Part shown: piece by piece, positions 45,195 to 57,870 of the stretch
How positions within the stretch are numbered: position 1 is the first letter of the stretch
Layout: each line of letters begins with the position of its first letter
NCBI GenBank assembly: GCA_024516155.1
Contig: JAJJXM010000059.1
Span: 62,001 to 126,000 of the forward strand
Length of the DNA: 64,000 nucleotides
Direction of reading: 5' to 3'
Source of the DNA: Pyronema omphalodes
Taxonomy: Eukaryota > Ascomycota > Pezizomycetes > Pezizales > Pyronemataceae
Program-made: the position numbers and the translations under genes
The notes under the pieces: generated by a model
Database searches by the model: none
What the model saw: only the letters and a program-made list of their open reading frames with translations
Told to the model about the DNA's origin: nothing

Positions 45195-48100
45195 TCAACT
45201 CCCACCTCTCTTCGGCCAATCCGCATCAATCTCAACACAATAAGCCCCCATCTTCCGCACAGCATCCTCATCAATCTCCGCCCACCAATCATGACCATTC
45301 ACTTCCACCGGCGGTGCTGCACTCCCTTCCATTCCCGCTCCTATTTTCCGTGCTCTTGATAATGCTTTTTGGTATGCTTCTTTTTCCTTTTCCTTTTCCT
45401 TTTCCTTTTCCTTTTCCGCCTTTTCTGCTGCTTCTGCTGCTGCGGCGGCGGCGGCGGCGGTGGTGGTGGTAGATAGTGTACCGGGATTTTTCACTGGTGT
45501 TAAATATGAGGTTGGGGTAATGGGAGTCCTATACCTCACCTTCGCCTTCGCCACAGGAGTAGTGATAGTACTTGGTGAAATATAGTCCGTTGTGAGTTTT
45601 CGTTTTTTGATGGTTGATAGGGGTTCGTTTGGTTGGATTACTGTTATGTTGCGTTTCCAGCTGTGTTTGTCCCCGCCGCCACGATTACCAGCACTGCCAG
45701 CAGCGCCGCCAACACCGCCAACACCGCCAGCACTGCCACCACCACCGGCGCTGCCAGCACCAGCACCGCTGCTGCCACCGCTACCAACAGCACCGCCGCC
45801 ACGATTACCAGCACCGCCAACACCGCCACCGCCAGCACCGCCACCATAACTCCGCTGCCTCACACCCGGATCCAATAAATCCCATCTCAACGTCGAAAGA
45901 TCCGCATTCCTTGGCAAAACATTGCCCGGAAGATTCTTCAACAACGGCATGAGATGAAAATTCAACGGACGTTCCGAACGATGAAGACCAGCGACTACCA
46001 GGATTTGTTTTGCCAGTGTTGCGGGGTCTTTTGAGTAGGATCGAGTAGAGATACCGGAGGGGGTAAGTGCGGTGGATAGGTATGGGGACATTGCTTCTGC
46101 GACTGGAGTTTTAGGGATGCGGGGGAGGGGTTGGGAGGGGGTGTTAGGGATTTTGGGGGTTGTGGAAGAGGTGCATTGTGACTGGGAGTTCGTAGTGGGG
46201 TTGGTGGTTTGAATATTGTTTTGTGATATTGGGAGATTTGTTGATGATGATTCGGGTTTCGAGATACTAGGGTTCTGCGGAATAGATCCATTTGTTCCGA
46301 TGGGTTGATTCGTAGTTTTCTCAATTCTTGTTCCAGCTGCGGAGTTCTGAGGTTCATATGTGTTGTGTTTGTTGGTTTCGGTGGCTAGCTCATCTACTAG
46401 TTTTGCCATTTCTGCTTTGGAGAAAAGAGTTGCGGGGAATGCTGGAATACTGATATTGGAACCGCTTCCGATGGGAGATACGCTGCCGTTTACTGCTGTT
46501 GGTGTTGAACTTGTGTCGGTGATTCGTATTGCTGGGTTCTGTTGAGGTGTGTTCATAGATGTCTGCATAGGTGTACGCACAGACTGAGGCTGTGGTCCTT
46601 GAGGAGAGGCTTGAGTTTGTGCCATAGAAGCTCCCGGCAGACCTACTGCCTGCTGAGGCACAGGTTGACCAGATGCGTATAACTTCATAGGAGGAAAGGG
46701 TACTTTATGACCCAAGGCAGTCAGTAGATGTATGCTGAATGCTTGCCTATCGAATCTATGTCCTATAGCTTCTAAAAACGAACATACAAGCGCAATTTCG
46801 CTGGTTTTTTCAAACAGCGCCGACAGGTATGCTGCTGAGATTCGTTTACCATTTTTGGTCAAAAATTCTGCTGCTGCTTTAGAGACAATGCTTCTTCGAG
46901 GTTCTGTTAGGCCTGTCTTTCTAGCTGGCGTAAATATGTTCTGAGGGGGTTGGTTATTCGATGGAGTTATTATAGGAGAACCTGATGCTGCCGGAGGATT
47001 AACCTGGATAATATTAGCATACATCATGCATCCAAACTCTTGAAAGTTTACCATAATTTGAGCCGCATTTCTATCCGATGGGGGTATTACAGGAGAACCT
47101 GTTACTACCAGAGGATTAACCTTTGTTTAAAAAATATTAGCCCATGTCAAGTGTCGAAAACCTAGAAAATTTACCATAGTTTGAGCAGCATTTTGTGGTC
47201 TCGTTATCTTTTCTGCAAGCTTGTCGTCTTCTGGTGGGACAGATAATGCGTTTGGCGTTGCTATTGATGATGGTGCGCTCACTACGGGATTGGGTGAATT
47301 GATTTCTCTTGGCAGATGAGCTTCCACAAACATGGGGTTTCTGGCGGAGGAACCAGGCGCTAAAACAGGTGCTGGAATAGGTGCTGGAATAGGTGCTGGA
47401 ATAGGTGCTGGAATAGGTGCTGGAATAGGTGCAGGAATAGGTGCTGAAGCAGGTGACTGGGTTGCAGTTTTTTTCTTCTTCAATTCCTGTTTTCCGATAA
47501 CCTGCTGAAGGAGAGAAGGGGCTTTCTCCCGGTATTTCTGTAATTTAGCACTCAGTTCCCTGTAGTGTAGCAGATCACGTTCTATTTGTTCTTCGCTAAA
47601 AACGTCACCAATAGCATCTTCCATAACTGTATCCTCCTGTCCAGCGGTAGACTGTGGATAAGAAGCAGAAACAGGGTTCGCAAGAGCATTTACAGTTCCA
47701 CGGGGAGCCTGTCCTGATGGTACCCCTGGAGCTCCGGGAAACTGATGTGGTCTGTTCTTATTCTGTGAGGATTCCGGTTGAATGGCCTGTGGTGGCTGTA
47801 AACGTTGAAGTAGATATTCCCTTGGGTCTTGTCCATTTCTTCTCGTTTCCTCTATCGCCGCTAATTCCTTCCCCAACGTAGCATTGAATAACCGGGTCTT
47901 CTCTTTCTGTTCCTCGTAGATTTGCTGTCTAGTGTTTCCGTGATGTTGTATAGGTTGGCCCGTCATCACTGGTGGATTTTGGTGAGGACCCCAATTTGGC
48001 TGCTGCGTTTGCGAATGCTGAACCGTGGGTTGTGGTATTTGGATCATTAATTGCGACTGTATGGTAGTTGCGTTTCCGGGCGCCTAATATGCTCCAACAT

Positions 48101-48396
48101 TAATAAGTAGCCGTAGATGGTACAAACTGGTGTCCATAACTCACCTGCAATGTTTGACGATTTGAATATGGTTGGTGAGACTGTGAAGGACTCTGTTGAG
48201 GCATATTTTCTGACGCCGTAACTGGCAGCGGACTGCTATGGTACTGTGTTAAAGACGTAGGAGGTTGCTGCTGAATGTGTGGCCCATGGCTCAACACGTT
48301 ACTCGAAGGCGTATGAGTGCGAGCTTCATTGGTGTTGGTGGTAGGTTCGGCGATGAAATCCTGAGTGTTCGACGGCTTGTGGTGCGCGAACGACAT
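45195..48396 (-). CDS. Large Pro/Gln-rich nuclear-type protein, family not recognised
   Basis: ATG at 48396. Exon 1 is Gln/Pro/Ser-rich and ends at a GTGAGT donor near 48,145; the intron ends TATTAG near 48,085. A long exon includes YEEQKEKTRLFNATLGKELA and LLHYRELSAKLQKYREKAPS, which look helical. Two further phase-0 introns are inferred, about 47,174-47,121 (GTAAAT...CAAAG) and 47,044-46,997 (GTAAAC...ATCCAG). They remove an apparent in-frame TAA and let the frame run to TAG 45195. The second half has a folded-looking block, RISAAYLSALFEKTSEIALV then FLEAIGHRFDRQAFSIHLL. It also has Ser/Thr-rich linkers, a Gly/Ala-rich tract, an Ala run, an EKEKEKEKEKE tract and a C-terminus VEIDADWPKRGGS. 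A chromatin or transcription role is plausible from composition only. Confidence 0.65.
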
Positions 48397-49812
48397 GAAC
48401 CCTCCGGAGAGAAGTGAGAACGATACGTGAATCCAACAATGATTGACACTGGCAGAACAGGATCTGGTTTTTCAGCGCGGTATCAGATCAGGGCATGGGC
48501 GATGCAGGTACGTAGACGGCGATATGAGTCGAAAGAAAGAAGAGTGACGCGTGCGAGACGAGTGAGACGTGGGGCGACTTGCCCAAAAAGGATCAAGCGG
48601 GGCTGGCACGCTGCGCCGCGCCTTGCCACCAGATGATGTCGCACAAGAGATAATGATGGTTTATACAATGTTTGATAATATTTTGTTGACAATATTAATT
48701 ACCTTGATCAAATGCTGTATTAGGAATATTCGCACGCGACATTCCAATTTCATAAGTTGCGATTCTCGTCGAGTCCGAGTGCGGATTCTAGTTAACACTC
48801 CGGTGTTGAGCAGCCTCACCAGCTGCCCTATGGTGCCTATGTATATTCGGCGGCTTACCGCTTGGCCGGCAGGACACAAGGAAAAAGAGAAACGTACGTT
48901 CGAATTAATAATGATATCGAGATGTACAAAACAAAGTTCAGTTACTATATTTCATCGCAGGAGGCAGTCATGATATTTCATGACGGAAGTTTGATTACAA
49001 TATTCATCTCATCTGCGCAGGGCCGTTCACGTGATGAATAGACTAATGACCTACAGGTGCACTGAGCCCTATAAGAAGGGTTTGGTCACGGGCAAATGTA
49101 ACGCCCATGTCGTCACAGAATGCGGGGGCCAATCGGCTGAGGAGAAAAAGCTTGAAATTTCGCTTGATCGATCGATCGTCAACGTTACACTGAACGAAAA
49201 AAATTTCAACAGACTGATCATATATGCCAGCTCTGAGTGCAGAGGACAGCAATTCTGTTTCTTCTGTTTTGTATTTTTATTTGTTTAATTATTTTTTTAA
49301 TCTTATTGTTCGGATTCCTCGGATCCTACATACTCAGTCTTCATCAGCCTCCGGTCCACGCACGCCGCAACGACAAAAGCGCGTTTCCGAAGACTAACTG
49401 GCGGCAAAGCGGCAGTGAAGAGTGCTTGTTTCGGAAAATCCCAAATAACTAGCAAACGTGCTCTGCTAACTTTTCTTCCCTTTTACTACTCCACCTTCCA
49501 CTTATTCTCTTCTTCGGGTTCACCTTCTATCAGAATCTTTTGCTTCTTTGGCTTCGAATATTTCATCTGGATTTTGACGATTCAGTTCATCTTCTTTCCA
49601 TGCTTCACTTTCATAGACAAAGCAATCTTGGCCAAAAAAGCAACTAGAAAAGTTTACCGGGACAAGACGAGACGGGACCGGGGAACAATTTAAACTAACA
49701 TTCACGCTCACGCTAAAAAAACCCACCAACAAACGCATATCCACACCTCCCGCGATTGACAGCGCCCCGCGATCGGTCTCCAGTTTCGCTTCAAATCGGC
49801 ACTCACCTCAGC
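48397..49812. other. Intergenic region between divergent genes
   Basis: 1.4 kb separates the starts of the Pro/Gln-rich gene (minus) and the JmjC gene (plus). No ORF with a motif and no RNA gene is recognised. Confidence 0.5.
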
Positions 49813-51750
49813 ATGGACTCTGGACTATCAGCTTCCTCAATTCCTACGCAGCAATCTTCTGTGGAGGCTTCAGCAGCCCCGCCTTCTCCCGCGCGCCCCA
49901 CCACAGCCATCAGCTCGTCGTCCCTGTCGTCCCCACCAAGCACAGCTAGCCTTAGAAGTCTAAGCTATAGCTCTCATTCCGTCTTCAGTGCTTCCGATTA
50001 CTCATCCGAAGACGGCGAGTTTCCGAATAACTTGGCCAAGTCAACAACTGTGAAGGATTCGCATGGGACAGTATTCGATGCGTGGCCGATTGCGAGTAGG
50101 CCGGATGCGCCGGTAATGGGGACAGTAATGAAAGACGGCACAAGACCGAGGACTAGAAAGGATCAGGAAAGGATGACAGAGGCATGTTGGCAGACAAAGA
50201 GAAAAGGTGAGTGGTGATTGTTTGTTTGCTGTGAAGTGACTTGCTACACTTTGATCCAGAGTTCAAGGAATGGCGGGGTATTGCGGGGTACTGCAGGTAC
50301 AAGGCTGACCAAACAAAGAGGTTATCGAGGAACGGATGTTTTCGAGGCTGAATGAAGACGATTCACGGTGTGACTACGATGGTTCATGGCATTTTGAGAC
50401 ACCACTACCAGAGTGGCTCAATGCAGTACGGGAGATTCAAGAAGATGGAGCACTAGGTACATTCCTGGTCCAGCCATCGTATGAGGACTTTCGGGATCGG
50501 TTTGTGGAAATGTTGGATATTCTAGAGCCTTTTGGCATGAGGCTTGGAGCTCTGAAGGTTAAAGTTCCTGAGGAGTGGTAAGTTTAGGAATGCTTCTAGC
50601 TCGCAGCCTGAATCTAATGGATGACAGGCTAGACAAACCAATTCCATATACCGATTTTCTTCCAAAGAAGCAGGAGTCTTCAGAGGATGTTACCCCCGAG
50701 GTTGAACCAGTACGCACCAAGAAGCGTGGCCGCAAACCTAAAAAGTGCGGACCGCGAAAAAAGCATACCTCTGGTGCTCTTACGTCTTCTAGCAATAGCG
50801 ATGTATCTCGATCTTCATCGACTGCGCCAGACAAGCCAGATCCCACAGTCTTTATCATGGCTCAGCACCTGCCGATTCATGAAAACTCTATCCACCGTGG
50901 AGCTCCTATATACGAAGTGATCAGCAAGCTTCAAGAGCCGGTACCCCTCTCAACCTTCCCCCACGAACTCACATCCGAATCTACAACCCACCGCATCCCA
51001 GAAGATCAAGTTGAAAGCCGGGGCCGTAGCTGGCGCGATATAGCCCACAACAACCCAGGCGGTGCAGTTTACTATTCCTCCGACAACGATGCATCTCCTA
51101 TACTCCGTAGTGTCCTAGGCCTCGGAAACCCAAAGTTTAAGGAACTACCAGGAAATGAAATGGACCTGGCACTACCGAGAGTACAGGGGATTCATACGCC
51201 GTATTTATATCTTGGAAACCCGTATACGATGTTTGCATTACATCAAGAGGACTATTGTGCGCTGTCACTAAATTATCACCATGCCGGTGCGCCCAAGGTC
51301 TGGCGAATTACTTCTCCGCTGGATTTTGCCCTTGTTGAAGATCTCGTGAAACACACATGTGAAACGCCCCCAGAAGTAAAGGCATGCAGTCAACATGTCC
51401 GGCACGAATCTCTTTTCGTCTCAAGAGGAGCATTCCAGATGCATGGAGTCCGTAGCATTCTGGTCAGGCAACAACAGGGAGAGATGGTGATTACATGGCC
51501 ACTCGCATATCATCAAGGCTGGAACGAGGGCGGAAACATATGTGAAGCAATAGCATACGGAACCACAGCTTGGCGCAATTGTTTTGTCGATGCTATAGAT
51601 GCAGCTTATAGACCCTGTGGAAGGAGATGTCAACGTCGTGGAATGGGAATTGGAATAGAATTAGAGTTTGCTAGTGGTGATGAAGATGTTAAGTTTCAGA
51701 GAGGAGGAAATACCAGCGAAGGAAATAACGGTGGATTGCAGAAAGGATGA
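49813..51750 (+). CDS. JmjC domain protein of the HxE (KDM4/KDM5-like) type
   Basis: ATG at 49813. Exon 1 is Ser/Ala/Pro-rich and ends in HGTVFDAWPIASRPDAP. Intron 50207-50259 (GTGAGT...ATCCAG) is followed by a short exon with FKEWRGIAGYCRYK. The frame then breaks in an A-run at about 50,318-50,320 (one missing A would join to VIEERMFSRLNEDD). Intron 50578-50627 (GTAAGT...GACAG, 50 nt) leads to the last exon. This has an AT-hook-like RTKKRGRKPKK and the JmjC core GIHTPYLYLGNPYTMFALHQ; the Fe-binding HxE is His-Gln-Glu in ALHQED. SLNYHHAGAPKVWRI follows, then MHGVRSILVRQQQGEMVITW and AYHQGWNEGGNICEAIAYGT with the distal His. Such proteins demethylate histone lysines with Fe(II) and 2-oxoglutarate in the nucleus. 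The exact histone mark cannot be assigned. Confidence 0.85.
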
Positions 51751-53560
51751 ATTGGTAGCTACGGATACTCGGAATTGAATTGGGAAAGATTAAGACGCTG
51801 GAGGAGTCGGGGTGGTGGGTTTTGAATCGGGGATGAAGGGAATACCTTGGCTGTTGAAGATCTTGCAAGAGTCTTGAAGTCTTGACTATTGTGGATTCGA
51901 GAGACTGGGTTATGCCTAGATTTGGTACTATTGGACTCGGTGTGGACCCAGCGGTCCTGGGTGAGAGGGGATGAGGACGGAGGAGGTAGCGTCTTGTTTG
52001 GTGGTGGTGGAGGGGGAGGGGGGGTTGTAGGAGCAGTGAATGGCGGTCTTTAGGGGTCAGGGTGGGTGTATGCAGAGGCCGTATGCTGTGGGGTTGCGGG
52101 ATTACTAAAAGCAAGCGGTATCAAAAAAGCAATTTTTCACTTTTAATCTCATTATTTTTTTCAACTGTTTTCCGGCGGAATGGCGTTTATTATATCTAAT
52201 TTCTTCATCTATCTATCTACCGCTCTATTTACAGCAACTAACTAACTTGTCACAAAAGGGTTAAGGTTTCAGGATTTCGGAGGGGTTTTGTGGCGTATTT
52301 GTTTTGTTTCTGATTTTTTTTGCGTTTTTTTTATTTTTTTATTTTTTTTTCACCGCTGTTTTTGTTTTGTTATTGACTTGTATTGTGGTTGATTTTTTTG
52401 TTGTAATGATTTTTTTTGTGATTGATTTTTATTTTTTTTCACCGCTGTTTTTGTTGCCGTCATTAGTTTTTTGTTTTCGTTACTGATTTTTTTATATATT
52501 TTTCTTTTTCTTTTTTTTTCTTTTTTTGTTCTTTCTTTGCTTTTGTTTCTTTATTGTCTGTTTCTGATCTCTTTTGTAGCGGATTGCTTTGCTTTATTGA
52601 TCTGATGTGGTTTGATGTGGTATTTCGGAGGTTGCTGGTTGCTGAGCTGCTGGTTGCTGGGGTACCTGGTATTTCGGGGGTTGTATTATTAACAGCTTAC
52701 TTTGAGGATTTGGAGGGGAAAAGTGATTTTAGATGGCAGATGCTGCTAGTCAAAGTCGTAGACGGGATGTGAGGTGGTAGATACTGCTAGTAAAAGTCGT
52801 AGATACTGCTGCAAGGATGGTAGATGGTAGATGGCAGGTGGCAGGTGGCAGGTGGCAGGTAGTGGTAAAGGTGGCGGTAGTAATATCTTACAGCTTCAAT
52901 CACCGCCTTCTAAAACAGAAACCACAAAAAAATCATATGCTTCTCTCTTACTCATCAATCATCAATCATCAAATCAAAACTCCCCCCAAACTTTTTTTTT
53001 TGTTTTTATGTTTTGTTTTTTCTTTCGTCTTTCGTCTATATATTCCATATATCGAAGCTATCGAAGCTATGTAACTTGTGATATGTAACTTGTAACTTGT
53101 AACTTGTGATATGGAGTATGGATTATGGAGTATGGAGTATGCAGTATGGAGTATGGAGTATGGATTATATACGTTAGTCTTACAGTCTTACAGGCTTACA
53201 GACTTACAAGGTTCCGGATTCTGGATTCTGGATATATAGAGTAGGTGATGAAGTATTGTATTATTGTTTTATTCCTTGATTCCTTTGATGTTTTTTTATT
53301 CCCTTGATGCTTTTTTGTTATGCTTGTTATGCTTGTTATGCCTTTTTTCGCTTTCTTATGCTTTTGTTATGCTTTTGTTATGCCTTTATTATGCCTTTTC
53401 TGGCATTTTGGCTTGTCGCTTTTGGCTTGTCGCTTTTGGCTTATTGATGATCTCTGATCTCCAATCTCTAATCTCCAGTCTCCAATCTCCAGTCTCCAAT
53501 GTCTGATCTCTGATCTGCAATCTCCAATCTGCAATCTGCAGTCTCCAATCTCTAATTGAC
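51751..53560. other. T-rich and low-complexity spacer
   Basis: Long T-rich stretches (52,300-52,560), GGCAGGTGGCAG repeats (52,825-52,860), TATGGAGTA repeats (53,105-53,165) and GATCTCCAATCT-type repeats (53,450-53,560). No supported gene. Confidence 0.75.
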
Positions 53561-53567
53561 ACAACTT

Positions 53568-54163
53568 CACCAAAGCACCAAATCACCAAATCACCAAATC
53601 ACCAAAGCACCAAATCACCAAATCACCAAATCACCAAATCACCAAATCACCAAATCACCAAAGCACCAAAGCACCAAAGCACCAAATCACCAAAGCACCA
53701 AATCACAAAGCACCAAAGCACCAAAGCACCAAATCACCAAATCACCAAAGCACCAAATCACCAAATCACCAAAGCACCAAATCACCAAATCACCAAATCA
53801 CCAAAGCACCAAATCACCAAATCACCAAAGCACCAAAGCACCAAAGCACCAAATCACCAAATCACCAAAGCACCAAATCACCAAACACCAAAGCACCAAA
53901 TCACCAAATCACCAAATCACCAAATCACCAAATCACCAAAGCACCAAAGCACCAATCACCAAATCACCAAACCACAAAATCACCAAATCACCAAATCACC
54001 AAATCACCAAATCACCAATCACCAATCACCAAATCACCAAATCACCAAATCACCAAATCACCAATCACCAAATCACCAAATCACCAAATCACCAATCACC
54101 AAATCACCAAATCACCAAATCACCAAATCACCAAATCACCAAATCACCAAATCACCCACCAAA
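53568..54163. repeat. CACCAAAT/CACCAAAG interspersed tandem array
   Basis: About 74 units of 8 bp, mostly ACCAAATC with a single-base variant ACCAAAGC scattered in short runs, and a few 7-bp units towards the 3' end. The open frame across it is an artefact. Confidence 0.93.
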
Positions 54164-54626
54164 TCACCAAATCTCAAGACCTCTTAAATATCAAGACCTC
54201 TTAAATATCAAGACCTCTTAAATATCAACTCCTCTCAAATATCAACTGCTCTCAACTCCTCTCAAAAATTCCAAAAAATTTAAAACAGGGTTATGTATAT
54301 TTTTTTGTTCAATATATTTCTACAATTCATGTTCTCGGTTCTTTAAGCTACGTTTTTGGCAATTGCTTGAGGATGCTGGGTACTTGTAGCTGGTTGCCGT
54401 TGCTGGTTGGCAATCCTCAACCCTCACTCAGCTCCCACCCGGCCCTCACTCAGCTCCCATCCAGCCCTCACTCAGCTCCCACTCAGCCACCGGTTCTCAG
54501 TTGTTGATATTATTGATATCATAACTTCTCTTCTTCCTACCCCGTGCTATCCCGCCCTATCACCCCTATCATCCCCCTATCATCCGCCCCCCCCCCCCCC
54601 CCCCTTCCCCCCCACCCCCCCACCCT

Positions 54627-55964
54627 CTACTCCAACTTCCCCGGACAAACAACATCCCAAAAATTCGCGGCAGCTCCACAATCATAAATATTATCGACCT
54701 CATGTAGTCCCTCGACTTTTCTCCAGATGACGCCTCGGATGTGTGGTAACATATCGGTTCTTCCTGCTGCTGCTAACGGTATAACCATTGTTTCTGTTTA
54801 CGGGGCCAGTTGGCGGCTGGTGTTGTGTGGTGTTGTAGTGTGGTGGAGTCGCGGTTTGTTTCGATACCGATACTGGCTTCGTGTTGGTATCCTGCTCCGG
54901 CTTCGTCTTCGTATCGATATCCGTGCCCGGCTTCGGCTTCGTCTTCGTCTTCGTCCTCGTCTTCCATCTCCCCGAGATATATAATCCCCGCCTTAATTCA
55001 TCCTTCCACTCATCCCACTTTGTAGTTTCATTACTAGTAGTCCCCGCCCAGATAAGGTAAACATGATACCCGGTGAAAGTATTCGACAGGACCCCACACA
55101 GGGCACAGAGGAGGAAAACGGCGCCCACATAAACCTGTTCGACAATCGCCAAACCCAGCAACCTGAAGTATTCCCTCCAAGCCAACGTCTTAACCTCCAC
55201 ACCATTCTGTCCCAACACGAAATCCAAAATCCCCCACGATAACAACATACCCACCAACAATAAAACATCTGTGGAGATGAGGAATAATAAAAACCATCGG
55301 ATGTTGGATAATCCTACACAGTTGTTGATCCAGATACAATGATGGTCTTGTTTTGCGATACAGACTTTGCAGATGGAACAGTGTTTACTTCTGGCGGGTT
55401 TTTGGAGATGGCAACTGCGACAGGGGGGAGTGTGCGGTGGAGGGAAAAATATCGTGTGGTCGTACGGATACATATCTAATGCCTTGGAATGGTTTTCCGG
55501 TGTTATAACCCCTGGATCTGAAGTGCTGGCGAGATACATGCTGATGTAGGGTAGGGGGATAACTAGGAAGACGATGCATTTTGGAGGGGGGATAAGAAGG
55601 ACCAGCCGGAGGATATGAATATGTAGATTCCCCCAGTTACCAGAGTGAGGTAGAAAAAGATTACCAAGGGGTGTGGCTCGTTGATTAGGTAGGTTCCGAT
55701 ACGGACCAGGAAGGGCGCAAGACGGGAGGAACAAATCAGTCGGTCGATGGAGGATAGTAATGCGGGGAGACGGTATCGGAGGAGTCGGTAGACTTTGCCA
55801 ATAGGGGTTTTACTGGCGGAAGTTGTTAGTAACACGGAATACAAGAAATAAGGTTATCATAAAAGCATATCATACCGCAGCCGGGGAAGCTGTCCAAATA
55901 ATAATACAAGAGTTAAAAAGGATATTAACAGCACAAGAAGTGCTAGGGTACGTAATACACCCAT
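54627..55964 (-). CDS. SWF1: DHHC palmitoyltransferase, SWF1-like
   Basis: ATG at 55964 starts a hydrophobic first exon ([20 protein letters not shown], 55964-55876). A 63-nt intron (GTATGA...CGCCAG with TTACTAAC branch) joins it to [14 protein letters not shown], the usual Swf1 start. Membrane segments, the motif [20 protein letters not shown], the Cys-rich [18 protein letters not shown] and the catalytic [12 protein letters not shown] follow, then further membrane spans ([20 protein letters not shown]). The C-terminal conserved words WPRK and [17 protein letters not shown] lie in other frames, ending at TAG 54627-54629. Three frame breaks, near 55,597, 54,970 and 54,790, each fit one missing base in a T, G or A run. 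Swf1 palmitoylates transmembrane SNAREs and other proteins next to the membrane in the ER. Confidence 0.88.
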
Positions 55965-57870
55965 TTTTGGAGGTACAGTTTTGGTGGGGAGCTCGAGCTC
56001 AGCTATCGTCTATAGCGCATGTAAATTGGGAGCTTTCCGGGGTACTGTAGGGTAATTGGTTCCAGTTCAGATGAAGCCCGGCCAACGAAAGGCGAAGATT
56101 GGATTGGATTGGATTGGATGTTGCGGTGAATGAGTGAATCTGGTAACACATGGTTAGAAATCTACTTGTCATGATGCTCGAGAAGGGGATTTCGCACCTT
56201 GGATCGCGTGTGGCAGAGCTTGGAGATACGCTCGCGGCTCGACAGCTGGAACCTTGCGTACTACATACTCTAAAATTAGCTGACATTTTGAGCCGCGTCG
56301 CTGCCTCCCCAAAATGCAAACCATCGTGATCTGGCGTATGGCGCCATATCCACAGACGGCTAGATTCAGTGAGATGCGCAGACCCCAGAGAGTCTGGGTG
56401 CCTGTGGCCCTGTGGACTTTGGAGCAACCCTGATCGTGGGGCGAGCCGCAGCCTTGTACGCTAGTCACTTACGGTTGGTGCTTGAAACTATTCCATGCCA
56501 AGCAGCGGGGCACCCCGCGAGCACCCGCCTGGGGCCTGGGCAACGCCGAAAAAAGAGTTTTCCTGGTTGTTTGCCTGCCAACTCGGTGGCACCATGCCAT
56601 CGTCTTCCTCCAGATCGACCTTCGCATTCACAACCTCTCTGCATCCTTACGACGTCATCACTCGTTCACAACTTCCTACAGCTCATACTCGACGAGTACA
56701 TCGACTGTCTTTACCAACATCCTCCATCCGCGCCTCCAAACAGCATCCTCAAGCGCATCGATTGCCATCTCCAAGAATAATCCCCGCCTTTCAGTCACCT
56801 GCACCATGGATTCCAAGTCCCACCACAACGACATCAAGTTGCCATGCCCATCCTCAGCCACGGTTAGCAATGGCAATAGCTAAAACAATCCTTCGCCTTT
56901 TCAGACGCTCGTCAATATAAGCAAGCCATCAACTTTTCAAGCACAAATTTTACGAATGTTACAATCTCTACTATACATAAACCATTTCGATAAAATGGAC
57001 CACTGAATATTACTCGTGGGCTGAGGCTCACCTGTGAAATTCGTGGGAAACAGGAAGTGGTTCGAGTGTAGCAGTGTGCCGGTTAGATTCAAGCTTGTAG
57101 GATGTGCTATGGTGCTTCTTGATTTGATATTTCCGGTTAGCAGGGTGGACTTTGACTTTACAATTATGAATGAGGTCCCATCGGTCATGATTCCCGGAGA
57201 CACGGGGTAATTTCTGGAGGCATGAAAAACCCATGAAGCTTTATTGACTTTTTCTATTTCATCCATTTCTTGAAATCAAAGTACAGGGCTGTGGAAGCCC
57301 TTGGTCATATTCACAGATGGATTATCAAGTGTTCATAACGAGTTCTCTTAATTAACCGGAGCTACATACTTCCAAACAATCCCCTTAGACTTTCTACCAT
57401 ACATACCTAAAATCGTTCAAAAACAAAAGTCAATTCTGGAATCTTCACCCCGCTTTGAAATCGTCCATAAGGCCTAGCCATAATAATGCGTAATTTCCAT
57501 CCGCCATCACGTGATACCGCGTTCAAAGAGTCATCTATGTAACGCCACCGTTGCCACCGCGTACTTTAAAGTTTACCTAACGACTCCCGGCTCGCGAAAA
57601 ACTACTGTACGCGTCCGTTTACATACATAGAACTTACATACACGTCCACGTCTACGGTCCACGTACCCAACACCTCACACTTCACACTTCACTCGCAGTA
57701 AACTACATAGACTACTTATAGATTGTCTCACGATTTTTTTATTGCGGAATTGAAATATAGAGAACGAAACTATCGAATTACGTCACCGATCCTTCCCGCC
57801 TTACTCGCCCACGCTCGCCACAGATTGCCGCAGCTCGCATCCCCCCCCCCCCCCCCCCCACCACAACACG
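55965..57870. other. Intergenic region; one doubtful ORF
   Basis: Between SWF1 (minus) and RAD54 (plus). An ORF with ATG at 56595 and end at 56920 encodes a Ser/Pro/Arg-rich peptide of about 108 residues without a domain. It is not supported enough to call. A GGATT repeat lies near 56,098-56,120. Confidence 0.45.
57841..57859. repeat. Poly-C run of about 19 bases just upstream of the RAD54 start
   Basis: The run ends 11 bases before the ATG at 57871, and a second C-run follows within the first codons. Such tracts are error-prone and could affect start choice. Confidence 0.85.

Noticed and set aside
47120..47135. In-frame TAA suggesting stop readthrough or a gene split into two
   Set aside because: The TAA falls inside a plausible 54-nt intron with donor, branch site and acceptor, mirrored by a 48-nt intron in the neighbouring duplicate block; splicing is the simpler explanation.
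53556..54221. 221-codon ORF of Lys/Ser/Pro/Asn/His/Gln/Ile/Thr repeats
   Set aside because: Translation of the CACCAAAT/CACCAAAG array; no non-repeat coding sequence around it.
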